The notes: generated from the letters alone by a model not told the origin. Positions 14,340 through 22,646 are shown, numbered from the stretch's first letter. The stretch: DNA of 64,000 bases from JAUIET01 sp039111475 (GCA_039111475.1 JBCCIP010000011.1:1-64000), one strand, 5' to 3'. Program-made: numbers and translations.

Positions 14340-14732
14340 ATGAAAATTGACAAAATACTGGTACAGCTAGCGGGCGCTTTCTTTCTAGCCTATGGTTTTA
14401 TGTTTGCCTTAGATCCGGAGTTGTTTTCCAATATGGTAACCGATAGTGTACCTTCAACTTCCTCCGGCCTTATCGACATGAGAGCGACCTATGGTGGAAT
14501 GTCTATTGCCGTTGGATGCCTGATGCTGTTGTTGGCAAGTAACGCCACCAGTTTGAAACTGGGGCTGATAAGCGTTGCCCTAGTTTTGTTGGGCATGGCT
14601 TGCACACGCACAATTGGTATTATTGTTGACGGCAATCCGAACAACCTAATGTATATCTATCTGGTCGCTGAGCTTGTGCCATCAATAATCGCCATCGCGC
14701 TGTATCGCCGTTTACCTAGACCTTATGCTTAG
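14340..14732 (+). CDS. DUF4345 family membrane protein
   Basis: This 130-residue protein has four membrane segments. The conserved centre IDMRATYGGMSIAVG fits DUF4345 (PF14248), a family of unknown function. The ATG starts a clear hydrophobic N-terminus (ILVQLAGAFFLAYGFMF). It lies at the edge of the array and could be either native or an old cassette. Confidence 0.85.
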   Translation: MKIDKILVQLAGAFFLAYGFMFALDPELFSNMVTDSVPSTSSGLIDMRATYGGMSIAVGCLMLLLASNATSLKLGLISVALVLLGMACTRTIGIIVDGNPNNLMYIYLVAELVPSIIAIALYRRLPRPYA

Positions 14733-14814
14733 GTAACCGCAGGTGGAAAAGTAATTCAATAATGGCTGTAAGTGCTTTAACACTAGTGATCGTAGTCTAA
14801 TAAGGGAGGGCAGT

Positions 14815-14907
14815 ATGAATTTACTCGGGTTTATTACTGACATCCACCGTGGCGATCTACTTGCTAACAAACTTGGTGATGGTTTCATAAGGAACTAACT
14901 GGCTGCC
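14815..14907 (+). pseudogene. decayed copy of the 8109 cassette gene
   Basis: ATGAATTTACTCGGG, then ACATCCACCGTGG-GATCTACTTGCTAAC, match the start of the membrane-protein cassette at 8109. A two-base deletion after codon 5 breaks the frame, and similarity fades after about 90 bases. This is a remnant of a cassette in the decayed distal zone. Confidence 0.75.
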
Positions 14908-14938
14908 AAAAATTGTATTTCAATAGGGGCTCAGACGT

Positions 14939-15304
14939 ATGATTGAGATACTTTCAGCAATATCCCGGAAATACACCTGGCTTCGCGGCCTGGGCATTGT
15001 ATTAGGCGTGGTATCCGGTGGTACTCTTGTCCTTTCATTGCTGAGCGATGGCGCCGCAGATCGATATTTGATTCCCAGTGTTGTTGCCTTTATTTGGTCG
15101 CTCTTACTGATAGTGCTTTCTATTACGTTTCCAAATTTGCCGCCCAGGCCGACCAAGGAACAAAAAATATTGGCGAGAATAAAACGTCGGTTCAGGCGGC
15201 TGATCTTTTATTCCATAGGCGTGGTATTTATTGTGCTTACCGTTGCAACGGTATCATTGAGTTTCAAAATGTTCGGCGTTTGGCGTACTGAATACTACTC
15301 CTAG
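14939..15304 (+). CDS. membrane protein, unknown function
   Basis: This 121-residue protein has three hydrophobic segments (about residues 17-34, 46-62 and 88-108). A basic, proline-rich loop (PPRPTKEQKILARIKRRFRR) is probably cytoplasmic. No family is recognised. It is upstream of the selenoprotein gene and may or may not be co-transcribed with it. Confidence 0.72.
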   Translation: MIEILSAISRKYTWLRGLGIVLGVVSGGTLVLSLLSDGAADRYLIPSVVAFIWSLLLIVLSITFPNLPPRPTKEQKILARIKRRFRRLIFYSIGVVFIVLTVATVSLSFKMFGVWRTEYYS

Positions 15305-15422
15305 CTGTGCAGCGGTAGACTTTGTCATCTACGGTTATATTTTCTGTTGCGCCAGACAGTGGCCGTCGGCCAAAATTCGAATGACCGGTGTAAATAGGTA
15401 AAGCGACATTCTGGAGAAATTA

Positions 15423-15659
15423 ATGAAAGCATCCATTACTTACTGCGCGCAGTGAAATTACAAGCCTCAGGCGGTCAGTTTGGCAGCCGAAATTTACAAA
15501 TCATTTGGTATCGAGTGCACGCTGATTCCCAAAGGCCGTGGAATTTTCGATGTAGATATTGATGGCACTTTGATTTATTCCAAGTACGAAACCGGTCGTT
15601 TTCCGGAGGCCTCAGAGATTATCGAAACGATTCGCCAAATGGACGGTGGCAACGCGTAA
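15423..15659 (+). CDS. SelW-like (Rdx) selenoprotein with in-frame TGA
   Basis: Reading from ATG 15423 (GGAG site at 15413) gives a 78-residue protein of the SelT/SelW/SelH (Rdx) thioredoxin-like family. The TGA at 15453 is codon 11, exactly the second redox position of the CxxC/U motif (C8-A9-Q10-U11). After it the frame stays open with family features: NYKPQAVSLAAEI, LIPKGRGIFDVDIDG, LIYSKYETGRFPE. A hairpin 14 bases downstream fits a bacterial SECIS. The likely role is a small redox protein. Gene callers that stop at TGA would miss it. The alternative is a nonsense mutation, which the exact TGA position makes less likely. Confidence 0.85.
15470..15488 (+). promoter_or_regulatory. SECIS-like hairpin of the selenoprotein gene
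   Basis: GGC-G-GTC, loop AGTTT, GGC-A-GCC forms a two-part stem with a G/A mismatch and one U-G pair. It starts 14 bases after the TGA, where bacterial SelB-binding elements lie, and the loop contains GU. An outer AAATT/AATTT pairing could extend it. Confidence 0.6.
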
Positions 15660-15671
15660 GACATCAATAGC

Positions 15672-15687
15672 GCTCACTATAGTGAGC
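15672..15687. promoter_or_regulatory. perfect 16-bp palindrome
   Basis: GCTCACTATAGTGAGC is fully self-complementary. It lies between the selenoprotein stop and the MAPEG start. It has no T-run, so it looks more like an operator than a terminator. Confidence 0.45.
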
Positions 15688-15701
15688 AACGGAGACTGGA
15701 A

Positions 15702-16094
15702 GTGATTTACGAAAATACGATTCTAGCCATGGGATGTATGGCTGTGTTGATGTTTATTCAGTTGATCGTCGCCGATATAGTGGGGATAAAAGCCAAGCAC
15801 TCGCCTGGAAGCGCGGTGCCTTCAGATCACGATAATGCCTTGTTTCGCGCCTCACGCACTGTGGCAAACACCAATGAAAGCGTTGCTATCTTCATACTTT
15901 CTACGTTGTTTTGCATTTATTCGCATGCGTCACCTGTATATACGGCTTACGCAGCCTGGGGCTTTGTAGCAGCGAGAGCGGCGTATGCGGTGTGTTACTA
16001 CTGCAACGTGCAGTTACTCAGATCGCTGGTATTCGGTATTTCGCTGCTGTTTCTATTGGCATTGCAGTTAATAGGGATTATTGTCTGGTTATAA
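15702..16094 (+). CDS. MAPEG family membrane protein
   Basis: This 130-residue protein has four membrane segments and the MAPEG pattern of a first span ending near a polar loop. The conserved FRASRTVANTNESVAIF follows, then two more spans. The family includes microsomal glutathione transferases and eicosanoid enzymes; bacterial members are mostly unassigned. It starts with GTG 15702 behind CGGAG. It lies 42 bases after the selenoprotein gene, so a thiol-related link is possible but unproven. Confidence 0.85.
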   Translation: MIYENTILAMGCMAVLMFIQLIVADIVGIKAKHSPGSAVPSDHDNALFRASRTVANTNESVAIFILSTLFCIYSHASPVYTAYAAWGFVAARAAYAVCYYCNVQLLRSLVFGISLLFLLALQLIGIIVWL

Positions 16095-16143
16095 GTTGCA
16101 GAAGTTTTCATTCTCAGCTTCGTCCATCACAGGAGGCGTATTG

Positions 16144-16404
16144 ATGAATCGGGTAATTGACGTACTTTCAGAGAATAGTGACTTTCTAATTGCCGCTGGA
16201 ATATTCGACATAATTGCCGTTGTTCTTCTGGAATTTCCGAGTAAGGTCATGGGCGGTTGGAGTACGATCATAGCCCAGAACAACTATAAAGGCTCATCGG
16301 GCGTTTTCCTGCTGGCGTTTTTGATCGGTGCAGTAGTGGTTCATGCCGTTCTGTTTTATCGCCTTCATGCCTCCTGGAAACAAACACGCACGCCATCGCA
16401 GTGA
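16144..16404 (+). CDS. two-span membrane protein
   Basis: This 86-residue protein has two hydrophobic segments (about residues 16-34 and 56-76) and a basic C-terminus. ATG 16144 is chosen over the longer frame because of the ribosome site GGAGG at 16131-16135. No family is recognised. Confidence 0.73.
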   Translation: MNRVIDVLSENSDFLIAAGIFDIIAVVLLEFPSKVMGGWSTIIAQNNYKGSSGVFLLAFLIGAVVVHAVLFYRLHASWKQTRTPSQ

Positions 16405-16512
16405 GTTCCAAGCAAATTATGCTGCGAGACAATTATGCACTGGCAATTAAGGCGCAGTGTTTATGATAGTTACCACGCTTTATGTTCGGGGTCGACGTGA
16501 GTCGCATCACTG

Positions 16513-16872
16513 ATGATTAAGGTGATAACGACACTAAAACGAAAGCCTGGAATGACAACTGACGAGTTTCGGGCCTACTATGAAGATCATCACCGGGTGA
16601 TCGGTGAAAAGTATCTTGCAGGATTTGCAAGCCGATACCTTCGTCGTTACCTCAATACCGTGCCTGATGCGAGCGGAATACATCATGAACCCGAATTCGA
16701 TGTATTGCTTGAAATGTGGTTTGACGATGACGTTTCGTTTCAATCCTGTATAGAAAAGCTGAATGAGCCTGCCGTTGCAGAAGAGATCGCAATTGATGAA
16801 GAAAAGCTATTTGACAGGCTCACGAAACGCAGTTATATCGTAGAGGAACATGAATCATCGATGAGAGCATGA
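16513..16872 (+). CDS. EthD-domain protein
   Basis: This 119-residue protein has the EthD (PF07110) dimeric alpha-beta barrel pattern: IKVITTLKRKPGMTTDEFRAYYEDHH with the conserved histidines, a variable middle, then a FDVLLEMWFDDDVSFQSC strand-helix. EthD-type proteins often accompany oxidative degradation enzymes; the exact role is unknown. Its stop overlaps the next start by four bases. Confidence 0.84.
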   Translation: MIKVITTLKRKPGMTTDEFRAYYEDHHRVIGEKYLAGFASRYLRRYLNTVPDASGIHHEPEFDVLLEMWFDDDVSFQSCIEKLNEPAVAEEIAIDEEKLFDRLTKRSYIVEEHESSMRA

Positions 16873-17078
16873 CCATGCTGAAAACAGTTGGCGTTTTTCT
16901 GGGGTACGTGAGCATAGCGGCGTGTTCGAATTCGCAAATATATGAAGCGTCCAGGCAAAACGCGGAGCAGGAATGCCAGGAACTCCCTCAAAATCAATAC
17001 GAGCAGTGCATGGCTGAGGTGGCTGAGCCTTACGATTCGTATTCGCGAAAACGAGAGGAAGTTATGAATGAGAAATGA
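16869..17078 (+). CDS. small lipoprotein
   Basis: This 69-residue protein has a short signal ending in the lipobox SIAAC, so it is likely an outer-membrane or periplasmic lipoprotein. The mature part is glutamate- and glutamine-rich with two further cysteines (ECQELPQNQYEQC). The ATG overlaps the upstream stop (ATGA), suggesting translational coupling. Confidence 0.75.
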   Translation: MTMLKTVGVFLGYVSIAACSNSQIYEASRQNAEQECQELPQNQYEQCMAEVAEPYDSYSRKREEVMNEK

Positions 17079-17096
17079 TGCAAACGGCCCCACGCC

Positions 17097-17507
17097 GTGA
17101 GCGGTATTACCGACCTTAACCAACTGCTGGCGTCAATGTCGCCAGACATTCAGGACGGCGAATTTGTATTTTGCACAGTGCCTGGGAATGACGCAGACAT
17201 TGGTGTGGTAACACCTTTAGCGACGATTCGTGAGCAAGAAGGCCTAACCCTTGTTCTGCCTGTTGCCGATGCTGACGAGAACGGCCTTTCCTATGAGGGA
17301 AGGTATCGGCAGATCACACTGAAAGTGCATTCCAGTCTCAGCGCCGTCGGTTTGACAGCCGCGTTTGCAACAAAGTTGACCGAATACGGGATTAGCGCCA
17401 ACGTGATTGCTGGTTATTACCACGATCACATTTTTGTACAAATCGAAAAAGCGGAGCAAGCAGTGCTAGCACTGCATGAACTCAGTGAGCACTCACGCTC
17501 AGATTAG
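17097..17507 (+). CDS. ACT-domain protein
   Basis: This 136-residue protein is of the ACT_3/ACT_7 type: GITDLNQLLASMSPDIQDGEFVF at the start, and a second half with YRQITLKVHSSLSAVGLTAAFATKLTEYGISANVIAGYYHDHIFV. ACT domains usually bind amino acids or other small ligands. The start is GTG 17097, 18 bases after the lipoprotein stop. It converges on folE. Confidence 0.85.
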   Translation: MSGITDLNQLLASMSPDIQDGEFVFCTVPGNDADIGVVTPLATIREQEGLTLVLPVADADENGLSYEGRYRQITLKVHSSLSAVGLTAAFATKLTEYGISANVIAGYYHDHIFVQIEKAEQAVLALHELSEHSRSD

Positions 17508-17564
17508 TGAGAACCTGCCGCATTCGTTCTTGGTCCATTACCTATCTACACAACACTCTCTGCG

Positions 17565-18203
17565 TCAGGCAAGAAACTCCGCTCGTGTTCTGTCGTTAGA
17601 CTTAAACTCACCACCAAGTGCTGTGGTCTCAGTTTCGGAGTTTACGTCCATTACACCGCGGGCCTTTACGCAGTAGTGTGCCGCCTGAATACTGACGGCT
17701 ACGTCTTCGGTTTCAAGTATGGTCTGCAATGCAACAAGTATTTGCTGAGTTAAACGTTCTTGTACCTGCGGACGTTTCGCGAAGAAGTGTACGATGCGGT
17801 TTATCTTCGACAAGCCGATAATTCGATTGCCAGGAATGTAGGCGACTTTCGCCGTGCCGTCGATGGTTACAAAATGGTGCTCGCAGGTACTTAACACGCT
17901 AATGTCTCGCACCTTAACCATCTCTTCCACGCCCATCTTGTTTTCGATAACGCTCAACTTTGGAAAATTTTCATAATCGAGGCCGCCGAATAATTCGTGC
18001 ACGTACATTTTGGCAATGCGATGGGGTGTTTCCTGCAAGCTATCGTCGCCCAGATTCAAGCCCAGCGCCGCCATTACCTCCGTCATATGGCCGCGAATCA
18101 ATTCGTATTTTTGCTCATTGCTCAGGCCATTATCAACGCGTGGTGTTTCAAGGCCACGCTCGAGTAACTGTGTTTGTACGGCGATTGCATCTTCAGAAAT
18201 CAT
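17565..18203 (-). CDS. folE: GTP cyclohydrolase I
   Basis: This 212-residue enzyme converts GTP to 7,8-dihydroneopterin triphosphate, the first step of folate and pterin synthesis. Zinc ligands are visible: C107 and H110 (STCEHHF) and C178 (AAHYCVKARG). The catalytic histidine is in the same CEHH motif. It lies alone on the minus strand, diverging from the DUF2892 operon. Its upstream region has a TGATCC-N16-CGTA promoter, placing it in the local RpoE-ChrR regulon. A folate/pterin link to photolyase, which uses a pterin antenna, is inference. Confidence 0.96.
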   Translation of the reverse strand: MISEDAIAVQTQLLERGLETPRVDNGLSNEQKYELIRGHMTEVMAALGLNLGDDSLQETPHRIAKMYVHELFGGLDYENFPKLSVIENKMGVEEMVKVRDISVLSTCEHHFVTIDGTAKVAYIPGNRIIGLSKINRIVHFFAKRPQVQERLTQQILVALQTILETEDVAVSIQAAHYCVKARGVMDVNSETETTALGGEFKSNDRTRAEFLA

Positions 18204-18253
18204 GTTTAGCCCTGGTCGCGTGCTTACCGCACTCTATTTGTATTGGTCATTCA

Positions 18254-18282
18254 GATTACGCCGGTGCTGGGTTGTCGGATCA
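18254..18282 (-). promoter_or_regulatory. RpoE/ECF11-type promoter of folE
   Basis: On the minus strand TGATCC, 16 bases, then CGTAATC, about 45 bases before the folE start. The same elements precede rpoE. Confidence 0.75.
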
Positions 18283-18329
18283 CAAAGTGTGTTGTGTCGC
18301 ACGTACCGAACACTTTGTAAGCTTCCAAC

Positions 18330-18359
18330 TGATCTGAATGCTTAATCACCACGTAGCTT
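18330..18359 (+). promoter_or_regulatory. RpoE/ECF11-type promoter of the DUF2892-SDR operon
   Basis: TGATCT, 16 bases, then CGTAGCTT, about 43 bases before the DUF2892 ATG. It diverges from the folE promoter. Confidence 0.7.
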
Positions 18360-18402
18360 GCTGTTCTTAATTCATTGAACCGAAAACGGTTGAGAGAGCG
18401 CT

Positions 18403-18630
18403 ATGATTGAACGAAACTTAGGAAATGTTGAGCGAGTCGTGCGGCTAGTATTCGGTATGGGTCTGGCTATATGGTTATGGCAGCAACCGGTGTATACCAT
18501 TGCTGATCTTGTCGCCGGGACAGTGGCGTTGTTTTTAATATTGAATGGTATTTTCTCGCGCTGTTATCTCTGGTACGTGTTAGACATCAGTAGCTGTGAA
18601 ACGGCGACCAATCGCCGCGCCTGTCAATAA
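18403..18630 (+). CDS. DUF2892 family membrane protein
   Basis: This 75-residue protein has two membrane segments. It starts IERNLGNVERVVRLVFG and has the NGIFSRCYLW turn typical of DUF2892 (YgaP-like inner-membrane domain). Its function is unknown. A GAGAG ribosome site is seen. It is first in an operon with the SDR fusion and the DUF523-DUF1722 gene. Confidence 0.85.
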   Translation: MIERNLGNVERVVRLVFGMGLAIWLWQQPVYTIADLVAGTVALFLILNGIFSRCYLWYVLDISSCETATNRRACQ

Positions 18631-18727
18631 AAGCCACGCTCACTAAACCCTTACCAGGTTTATTGCGTATTTAAGAAGGTAGAATGAGACCTGTATGCCG
18701 ACTGCACCGGAAAACCAAGGAGAAACC

Positions 18728-20158
18728 GTGACCACCCTGAACGAGATTATTGATGTACCGCGAAGCATCGAGGAATGCTTTAACTATCTGATTGATTTCT
18801 CACGAACTCAGGAGTGGGACCCGGGTGTGATCAGCGCGCGCCGTCTACAGTCAGGGCCTTGTAAAGAAGGTTCTCGCTTCGCCGTTGAGTGCGCATTGCC
18901 TGTGGGTTCAATCAGCCTCGACTACTCTCTGGACAAAGTTGAGCCGAACAAAAAGTTGGTCTTGACTGGCCGCAGCGCCTTCTTCGAAGTGCTTGACACA
19001 ATAGTTCTGGAAACGCTTGGCAAGAACCAAACACGCATTGACTACACAGCGGCATTCACTTTTACCGGGGCTAGCTCTGCGCTTACATCCCGAGTGGCCT
19101 CGGCATTCCCTGGCGGCATGGAAGAAATGGGGCATAAAGCACTGCAAGGCCTGAAAGCGGCTTTGGAAGATAACTTTCCGGCACCAAAACAAAGCTTTCG
19201 CTCCTCACTGGGAGACAAGTTAGTTCTGCCAGGCATGGCCCAATTTTCCAAGTTAGGCTACAGGTCGTCGCGCCAGCAGTTTACGCCGATCACTGCAGAC
19301 CTCAGAGACAAGCATATGGTGATTACCGGGGCCTCATCCGGTATCGGATTGGCAGCCGCTGAGGAGTTAGCACGACGCGGCGCTCGGCTAACCCTTGTAA
19401 TGCGCAGTAAGGAAAAAGCAGACAGGGTTTCCCGGCAGATAATTAGTGATTCAGGCAATGAACACATTCGGGTAGAGTTAGCTGATCTAAGCCTGTTGTC
19501 AGACACTGAGGCATTGGCAAGGCGCTTAAAGCGGCGCAAAGAAGCGATTGACGTGCTGGTCAATAACGCAGGCGCCTTATTTGACGAGCAACGAGACACA
19601 AAAGAAGGCTATGACGAGAGTTTAGCGTTGTTGCTTCTCAGCCCTTACACATTAACAACACGATTACTGCCATTGCTGAAGAAATCGACGGGCGCCAGAG
19701 TGGTCAATGTTGTTTCCGGTGGCATGTATACACAAAGATTGGATGTAGACAAACTGTACGATCCCGACCCTTCCAGCTTTTCTGGCAGTATGGCCTATGC
19801 ACAGGCGAAGCGTGGCCTGATGATAGCAACGCAGGAATGGGCCCACGAATGGCAAGACACTAATATCACAGTAAACGCCATGCACCCGGGCTGGGCTGAC
19901 ACGCCCGGAGTTGAAAGCGCGCTGCCAGAATTTTATTCCATTATGAAAAAAGGTTTGCGCACACCTGAGCAAGGGGCTGATACCATAGTGTGGTTGGCGG
20001 CGGCGACGGAAGCCGGATTGGTAAGCGGTGAGTTGTTTTTGGACAGGATTCCACGCAACCCTTACCTGGTGCCAGGTACCCAGGAGTCGGATGAAGAACG
20101 TCAGCGTCTTCTTATTGCGCTGAATGAAATGCAAACCGCTGGAGCCGCGGCGGCTTAG
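18728..20158 (+). CDS. SRPBCC-SDR fusion oxidoreductase
   Basis: This 476-residue protein joins an N-terminal SRPBCC ligand-binding domain (about residues 1-150) to a short-chain dehydrogenase (about 190-476). The nucleotide motif TGASSGIG is at 200-207 and NNAG at 279-282. The active-site Y357 and K361 lie in YAQAK. I chose GTG 18728 because AAGGAG lies five bases before it; an upstream ATG at 18695 would add 11 residues. The substrate is unknown. DHRS12-like fusions of this type often sit with amine oxidase, DUF1365 and CFA genes. Confidence 0.88.
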   Translation: MTTLNEIIDVPRSIEECFNYLIDFSRTQEWDPGVISARRLQSGPCKEGSRFAVECALPVGSISLDYSLDKVEPNKKLVLTGRSAFFEVLDTIVLETLGKNQTRIDYTAAFTFTGASSALTSRVASAFPGGMEEMGHKALQGLKAALEDNFPAPKQSFRSSLGDKLVLPGMAQFSKLGYRSSRQQFTPITADLRDKHMVITGASSGIGLAAAEELARRGARLTLVMRSKEKADRVSRQIISDSGNEHIRVELADLSLLSDTEALARRLKRRKEAIDVLVNNAGALFDEQRDTKEGYDESLALLLLSPYTLTTRLLPLLKKSTGARVVNVVSGGMYTQRLDVDKLYDPDPSSFSGSMAYAQAKRGLMIATQEWAHEWQDTNITVNAMHPGWADTPGVESALPEFYSIMKKGLRTPEQGADTIVWLAAATEAGLVSGELFLDRIPRNPYLVPGTQESDEERQRLLIALNEMQTAGAAAA

Positions 20159-20164
20159 CAGCTA

Positions 20165-20207
20165 ATTGCTAAGCCCAAGGCGAGCGAGATGCATCACGCT
20201 TAGCAAT
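20165..20207. repeat. 9-bp inverted repeat between the SDR and DUF523 genes
   Basis: ATTGCTAAG and CTTAGCAAT are separated by 25 bases. It could weaken read-through into the next gene, as there is no T-run. Confidence 0.4.
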
Positions 20208-20226
20208 ACGTGATACTGAACGATTG

Positions 20227-21180
20227 ATGAGCGCGCATATGCCAGTACTTGGACTAAGCGGCTGCCTTGCAGGCCAGGAAGTTCGCTACGACGGAGCCAG
20301 CAAACGTTTCAAGCTACGCAAGAAACTTCAGGAGTCATTTGAGTTTCGGCCGTTTTGTCCCGAGGTTGCCATTGGACTGGGTGTTCCTCGCAAAACACTT
20401 CGCCTGGTGGGCGAGCAACTCGATCCGCAAGTGATTGAGAGCGACGGAGTACTGAACGTTACTTCAAAATTGCAAGAATACGCGGGCCGCGTTGCGCGCT
20501 CTATTGAGAGCAGCTCAGAAATGTGCGGATTTATTGTGTGCAAGGGCTCGCCATCCTGCGGCATGGAGGGTGTTAAGCGCTACAACGAACAAGGCAATGT
20601 GATTGGTCATGATGCCAGCGGTGCCTTTACCGCCGAGCTAAGGCGATGCTTACCACACCTACCTGTTGAAGAAGATGGGCGCTTAAACGACCGAGGCTTA
20701 TTCGAAAGTTTCCTTACCCGGGTATTTGCACTCCAGCGCTGGCGTATCATGGAAAGACAGGGTTTTTCGGCAGCAGGATTGCTTGATTTCCACCGTCGGC
20801 ACAAGTTCTTGTTGCTGGCGCATGACCAAACAGCGTATCGAAATCTCGGTCCCATGTTGGCCAACTTGGCGGCCAATGACATAAGCTTGCTTGCCCGGCA
20901 ATACATTGTGGAATTCATGGCGGGCATGCGAAAGGTTCCAACACAAGGTCAGCATTGCAATGTATTGATGCACTTGCAGGGGTATGTGAAAAACGAGCTT
21001 AAGTCGCGTGAGCGGGAGGAGTTGGCGGAATCAATTTTGGCTTTTCGCAACGGCGAGTTGCCTCGCCAGGCGCCGATGACCTTACTCAAGCATCATCTAT
21101 TAAACCATCCAAACGAATACGCTCAATCCCAGTATTATCTGGAACCTTTTCCGCGCGACATATTGGTCGAACGTTACTAG
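20227..21180 (+). CDS. DUF523-DUF1722 (YbgA-like) protein
   Basis: This 317-residue protein has an N-terminal DUF523 domain (LGLSGCLAGQEVRYDG, and CKGSPSCGM with conserved cysteines). The C-terminal DUF1722 domain includes HRRHKFLLLAHDQTAYRNLG. In E. coli the DUF1722 gene ybgA lies next to phrB, and here too photolyase is near. The role is unknown, though recent work links the family to thiouracil handling. ATG 20227 is used. It overlaps the convergent exonuclease gene by four bases. Confidence 0.88.
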   Translation: MSAHMPVLGLSGCLAGQEVRYDGASKRFKLRKKLQESFEFRPFCPEVAIGLGVPRKTLRLVGEQLDPQVIESDGVLNVTSKLQEYAGRVARSIESSSEMCGFIVCKGSPSCGMEGVKRYNEQGNVIGHDASGAFTAELRRCLPHLPVEEDGRLNDRGLFESFLTRVFALQRWRIMERQGFSAAGLLDFHRRHKFLLLAHDQTAYRNLGPMLANLAANDISLLARQYIVEFMAGMRKVPTQGQHCNVLMHLQGYVKNELKSREREELAESILAFRNGELPRQAPMTLLKHHLLNHPNEYAQSQYYLEPFPRDILVERY

Positions 21181-22646
21181 GGAACCTCTGATGCGTCGGC
21201 CGCTAAGGTCTTGATCGTGAGATTGTCACGGCGTTCGCGAATCATGAATTTGTGAAGTATGCGGTAAGTGTCTTTGTCAAAGCCCAACGAAATCTTAGTA
21301 AGTTTGGTGCCGCAGTGTTCCAGTTGGGCCAACGAGTTTGAGCCCAGCTGGTCAGCAGTAATTGTTTCTTCCAGTCGCCAACTGCCAAGATAGGCCCAGT
21401 TAGAAACCGCGTGTATATCGGTTATGCAATGCTCTGTACTGGTTTCACAGACAAGCACATCGCCGTCGTATGGCCAACTATCGACACGTTTGTTTTCCAG
21501 GGCAAGCTGCAATTTAACGTTGTGTTGAACAGTGCTTTCCTGACCTGCGCAGGCGCCAGCGCATTTTTTCAGTTGATACCCAAAACACGCGCCTATGCCT
21601 TTCTCAAGCCCAAGTAGCTTTTTACACAGCTTGTGCTCGTCTGCCAATTCGCGCAATGCCTTGCTTGCTGTGCTTCTGGACGAATATATACCGTAGCTGA
21701 TACCTTCCGGAGCATGTTCGACCAATCGATCTTTTATCTGGCTGCGCAGGTAGCCGTTACTGTCTTCAAGGAGTTTGATTGTCCACAGTTTTTTCATAGG
21801 TCGTTGGCGGCGATTATAAATGGGTCGCAAACTTTTAATGTCGTGATTTTCCAGTAGCAATGCGCCCAGCTCGCCGGCGCAGATCTGGTGATTTACATTG
21901 CGAACTTCTTGCGCCATGCGCATTTCGCGTGGCTCACGCACATCAGCCCCGAAATGCGACTTTACCCGTGTGCGCATTGTTTTACTTTTGCCAACGTACA
22001 ACAGGGATTCATCTTCACCGTAGAAATAATAGACGCCAGGTGAGTCGGGAATAGCTTGCACCGCGCTATTGTCCAGATAGCTGGGTATGCTTGAGCTATT
22101 TAATTGTTCAGCGGCGGCCGCATTCACCGCGCTCAACCCATGTTTGTCAATTGCATACTGCAGAAAAGCCCGGGTTGCTTGTACGTCTGCCATGGCCCGG
22201 TGCCTGTCGTGTGCACGATAATCAATTCGCGTGATAATCTTGCCAAGGCTATAGCCGCTCCACTCAGGGAACAGACGCCTTGCCAGTTTTACGGTACACA
22301 CGATATTGGGGCGAAATCGGTATCCGCATTGCGCAAAGTTTTGTTTTAGAAACGCATAATCAAATCGTGCGTTATGGGCAATGAAAATCGTGTCGTTAAT
22401 CAATGACCAAAGTTGCGGGGCAATGTCTTCAAAGCCCTGATGGTCTGCAACCATTGCATTGGTAATACCGGTCAGTGATGCGATGTAGGGCGGAATGCTG
22501 ATGTAGGGATTCAACAGCGTTTGGAATTCGTGCTCTGCACCGTCAGTATCCAGCAGCAAGGCGCCCACTTCAGTAATGCGGTCTCTGCCGGCATTGGTTC
22601 CAGTGGTTTCAAGATCTACCACGGCGCAGACGCGATCCAGTAACAA
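21177..22646 (-). CDS. DEDDh exonuclease / GIY-YIG nuclease fusion
   Basis: This 489-residue protein has two nuclease domains. Residues 1-175 are a DnaQ-like 3'-5' exonuclease with VVDLETTG, the middle aspartate region and HRAMADVQATRAF. From about 200 there is a UvrC-type GIY-YIG domain (PGVYYFYGEDESLLYVGKSK). A cysteine pair (KKCAGACAG) follows, as in UvrC/Cho-like proteins. It is probably a repair nuclease. The start is TTG 22646 with GAGAG upstream. It is not clearly part of either neighbouring operon. Confidence 0.87.
   Translation of the reverse strand: MLLDRVCAVVDLETTGTNAGRDRITEVGALLLDTDGAEHEFQTLLNPYISIPPYIASLTGITNAMVADHQGFEDIAPQLWSLINDTIFIAHNARFDYAFLKQNFAQCGYRFRPNIVCTVKLARRLFPEWSGYSLGKIITRIDYRAHDRHRAMADVQATRAFLQYAIDKHGLSAVNAAAAEQLNSSSIPSYLDNSAVQAIPDSPGVYYFYGEDESLLYVGKSKTMRTRVKSHFGADVREPREMRMAQEVRNVNHQICAGELGALLLENHDIKSLRPIYNRRQRPMKKLWTIKLLEDSNGYLRSQIKDRLVEHAPEGISYGIYSSRSTASKALRELADEHKLCKKLLGLEKGIGACFGYQLKKCAGACAGQESTVQHNVKLQLALENKRVDSWPYDGDVLVCETSTEHCITDIHAVSNWAYLGSWRLEETITADQLGSNSLAQLEHCGTKLTKISLGFDKDTYRILHKFMIRERRDNLTIKTLAADASEVP

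Noticed and set aside
15423..15455. Reading the TGA at codon 11 as a simple nonsense mutation
   Set aside because: The TGA falls exactly at the redox Cys/Sec position and the rest of the frame is intact for 67 codons.
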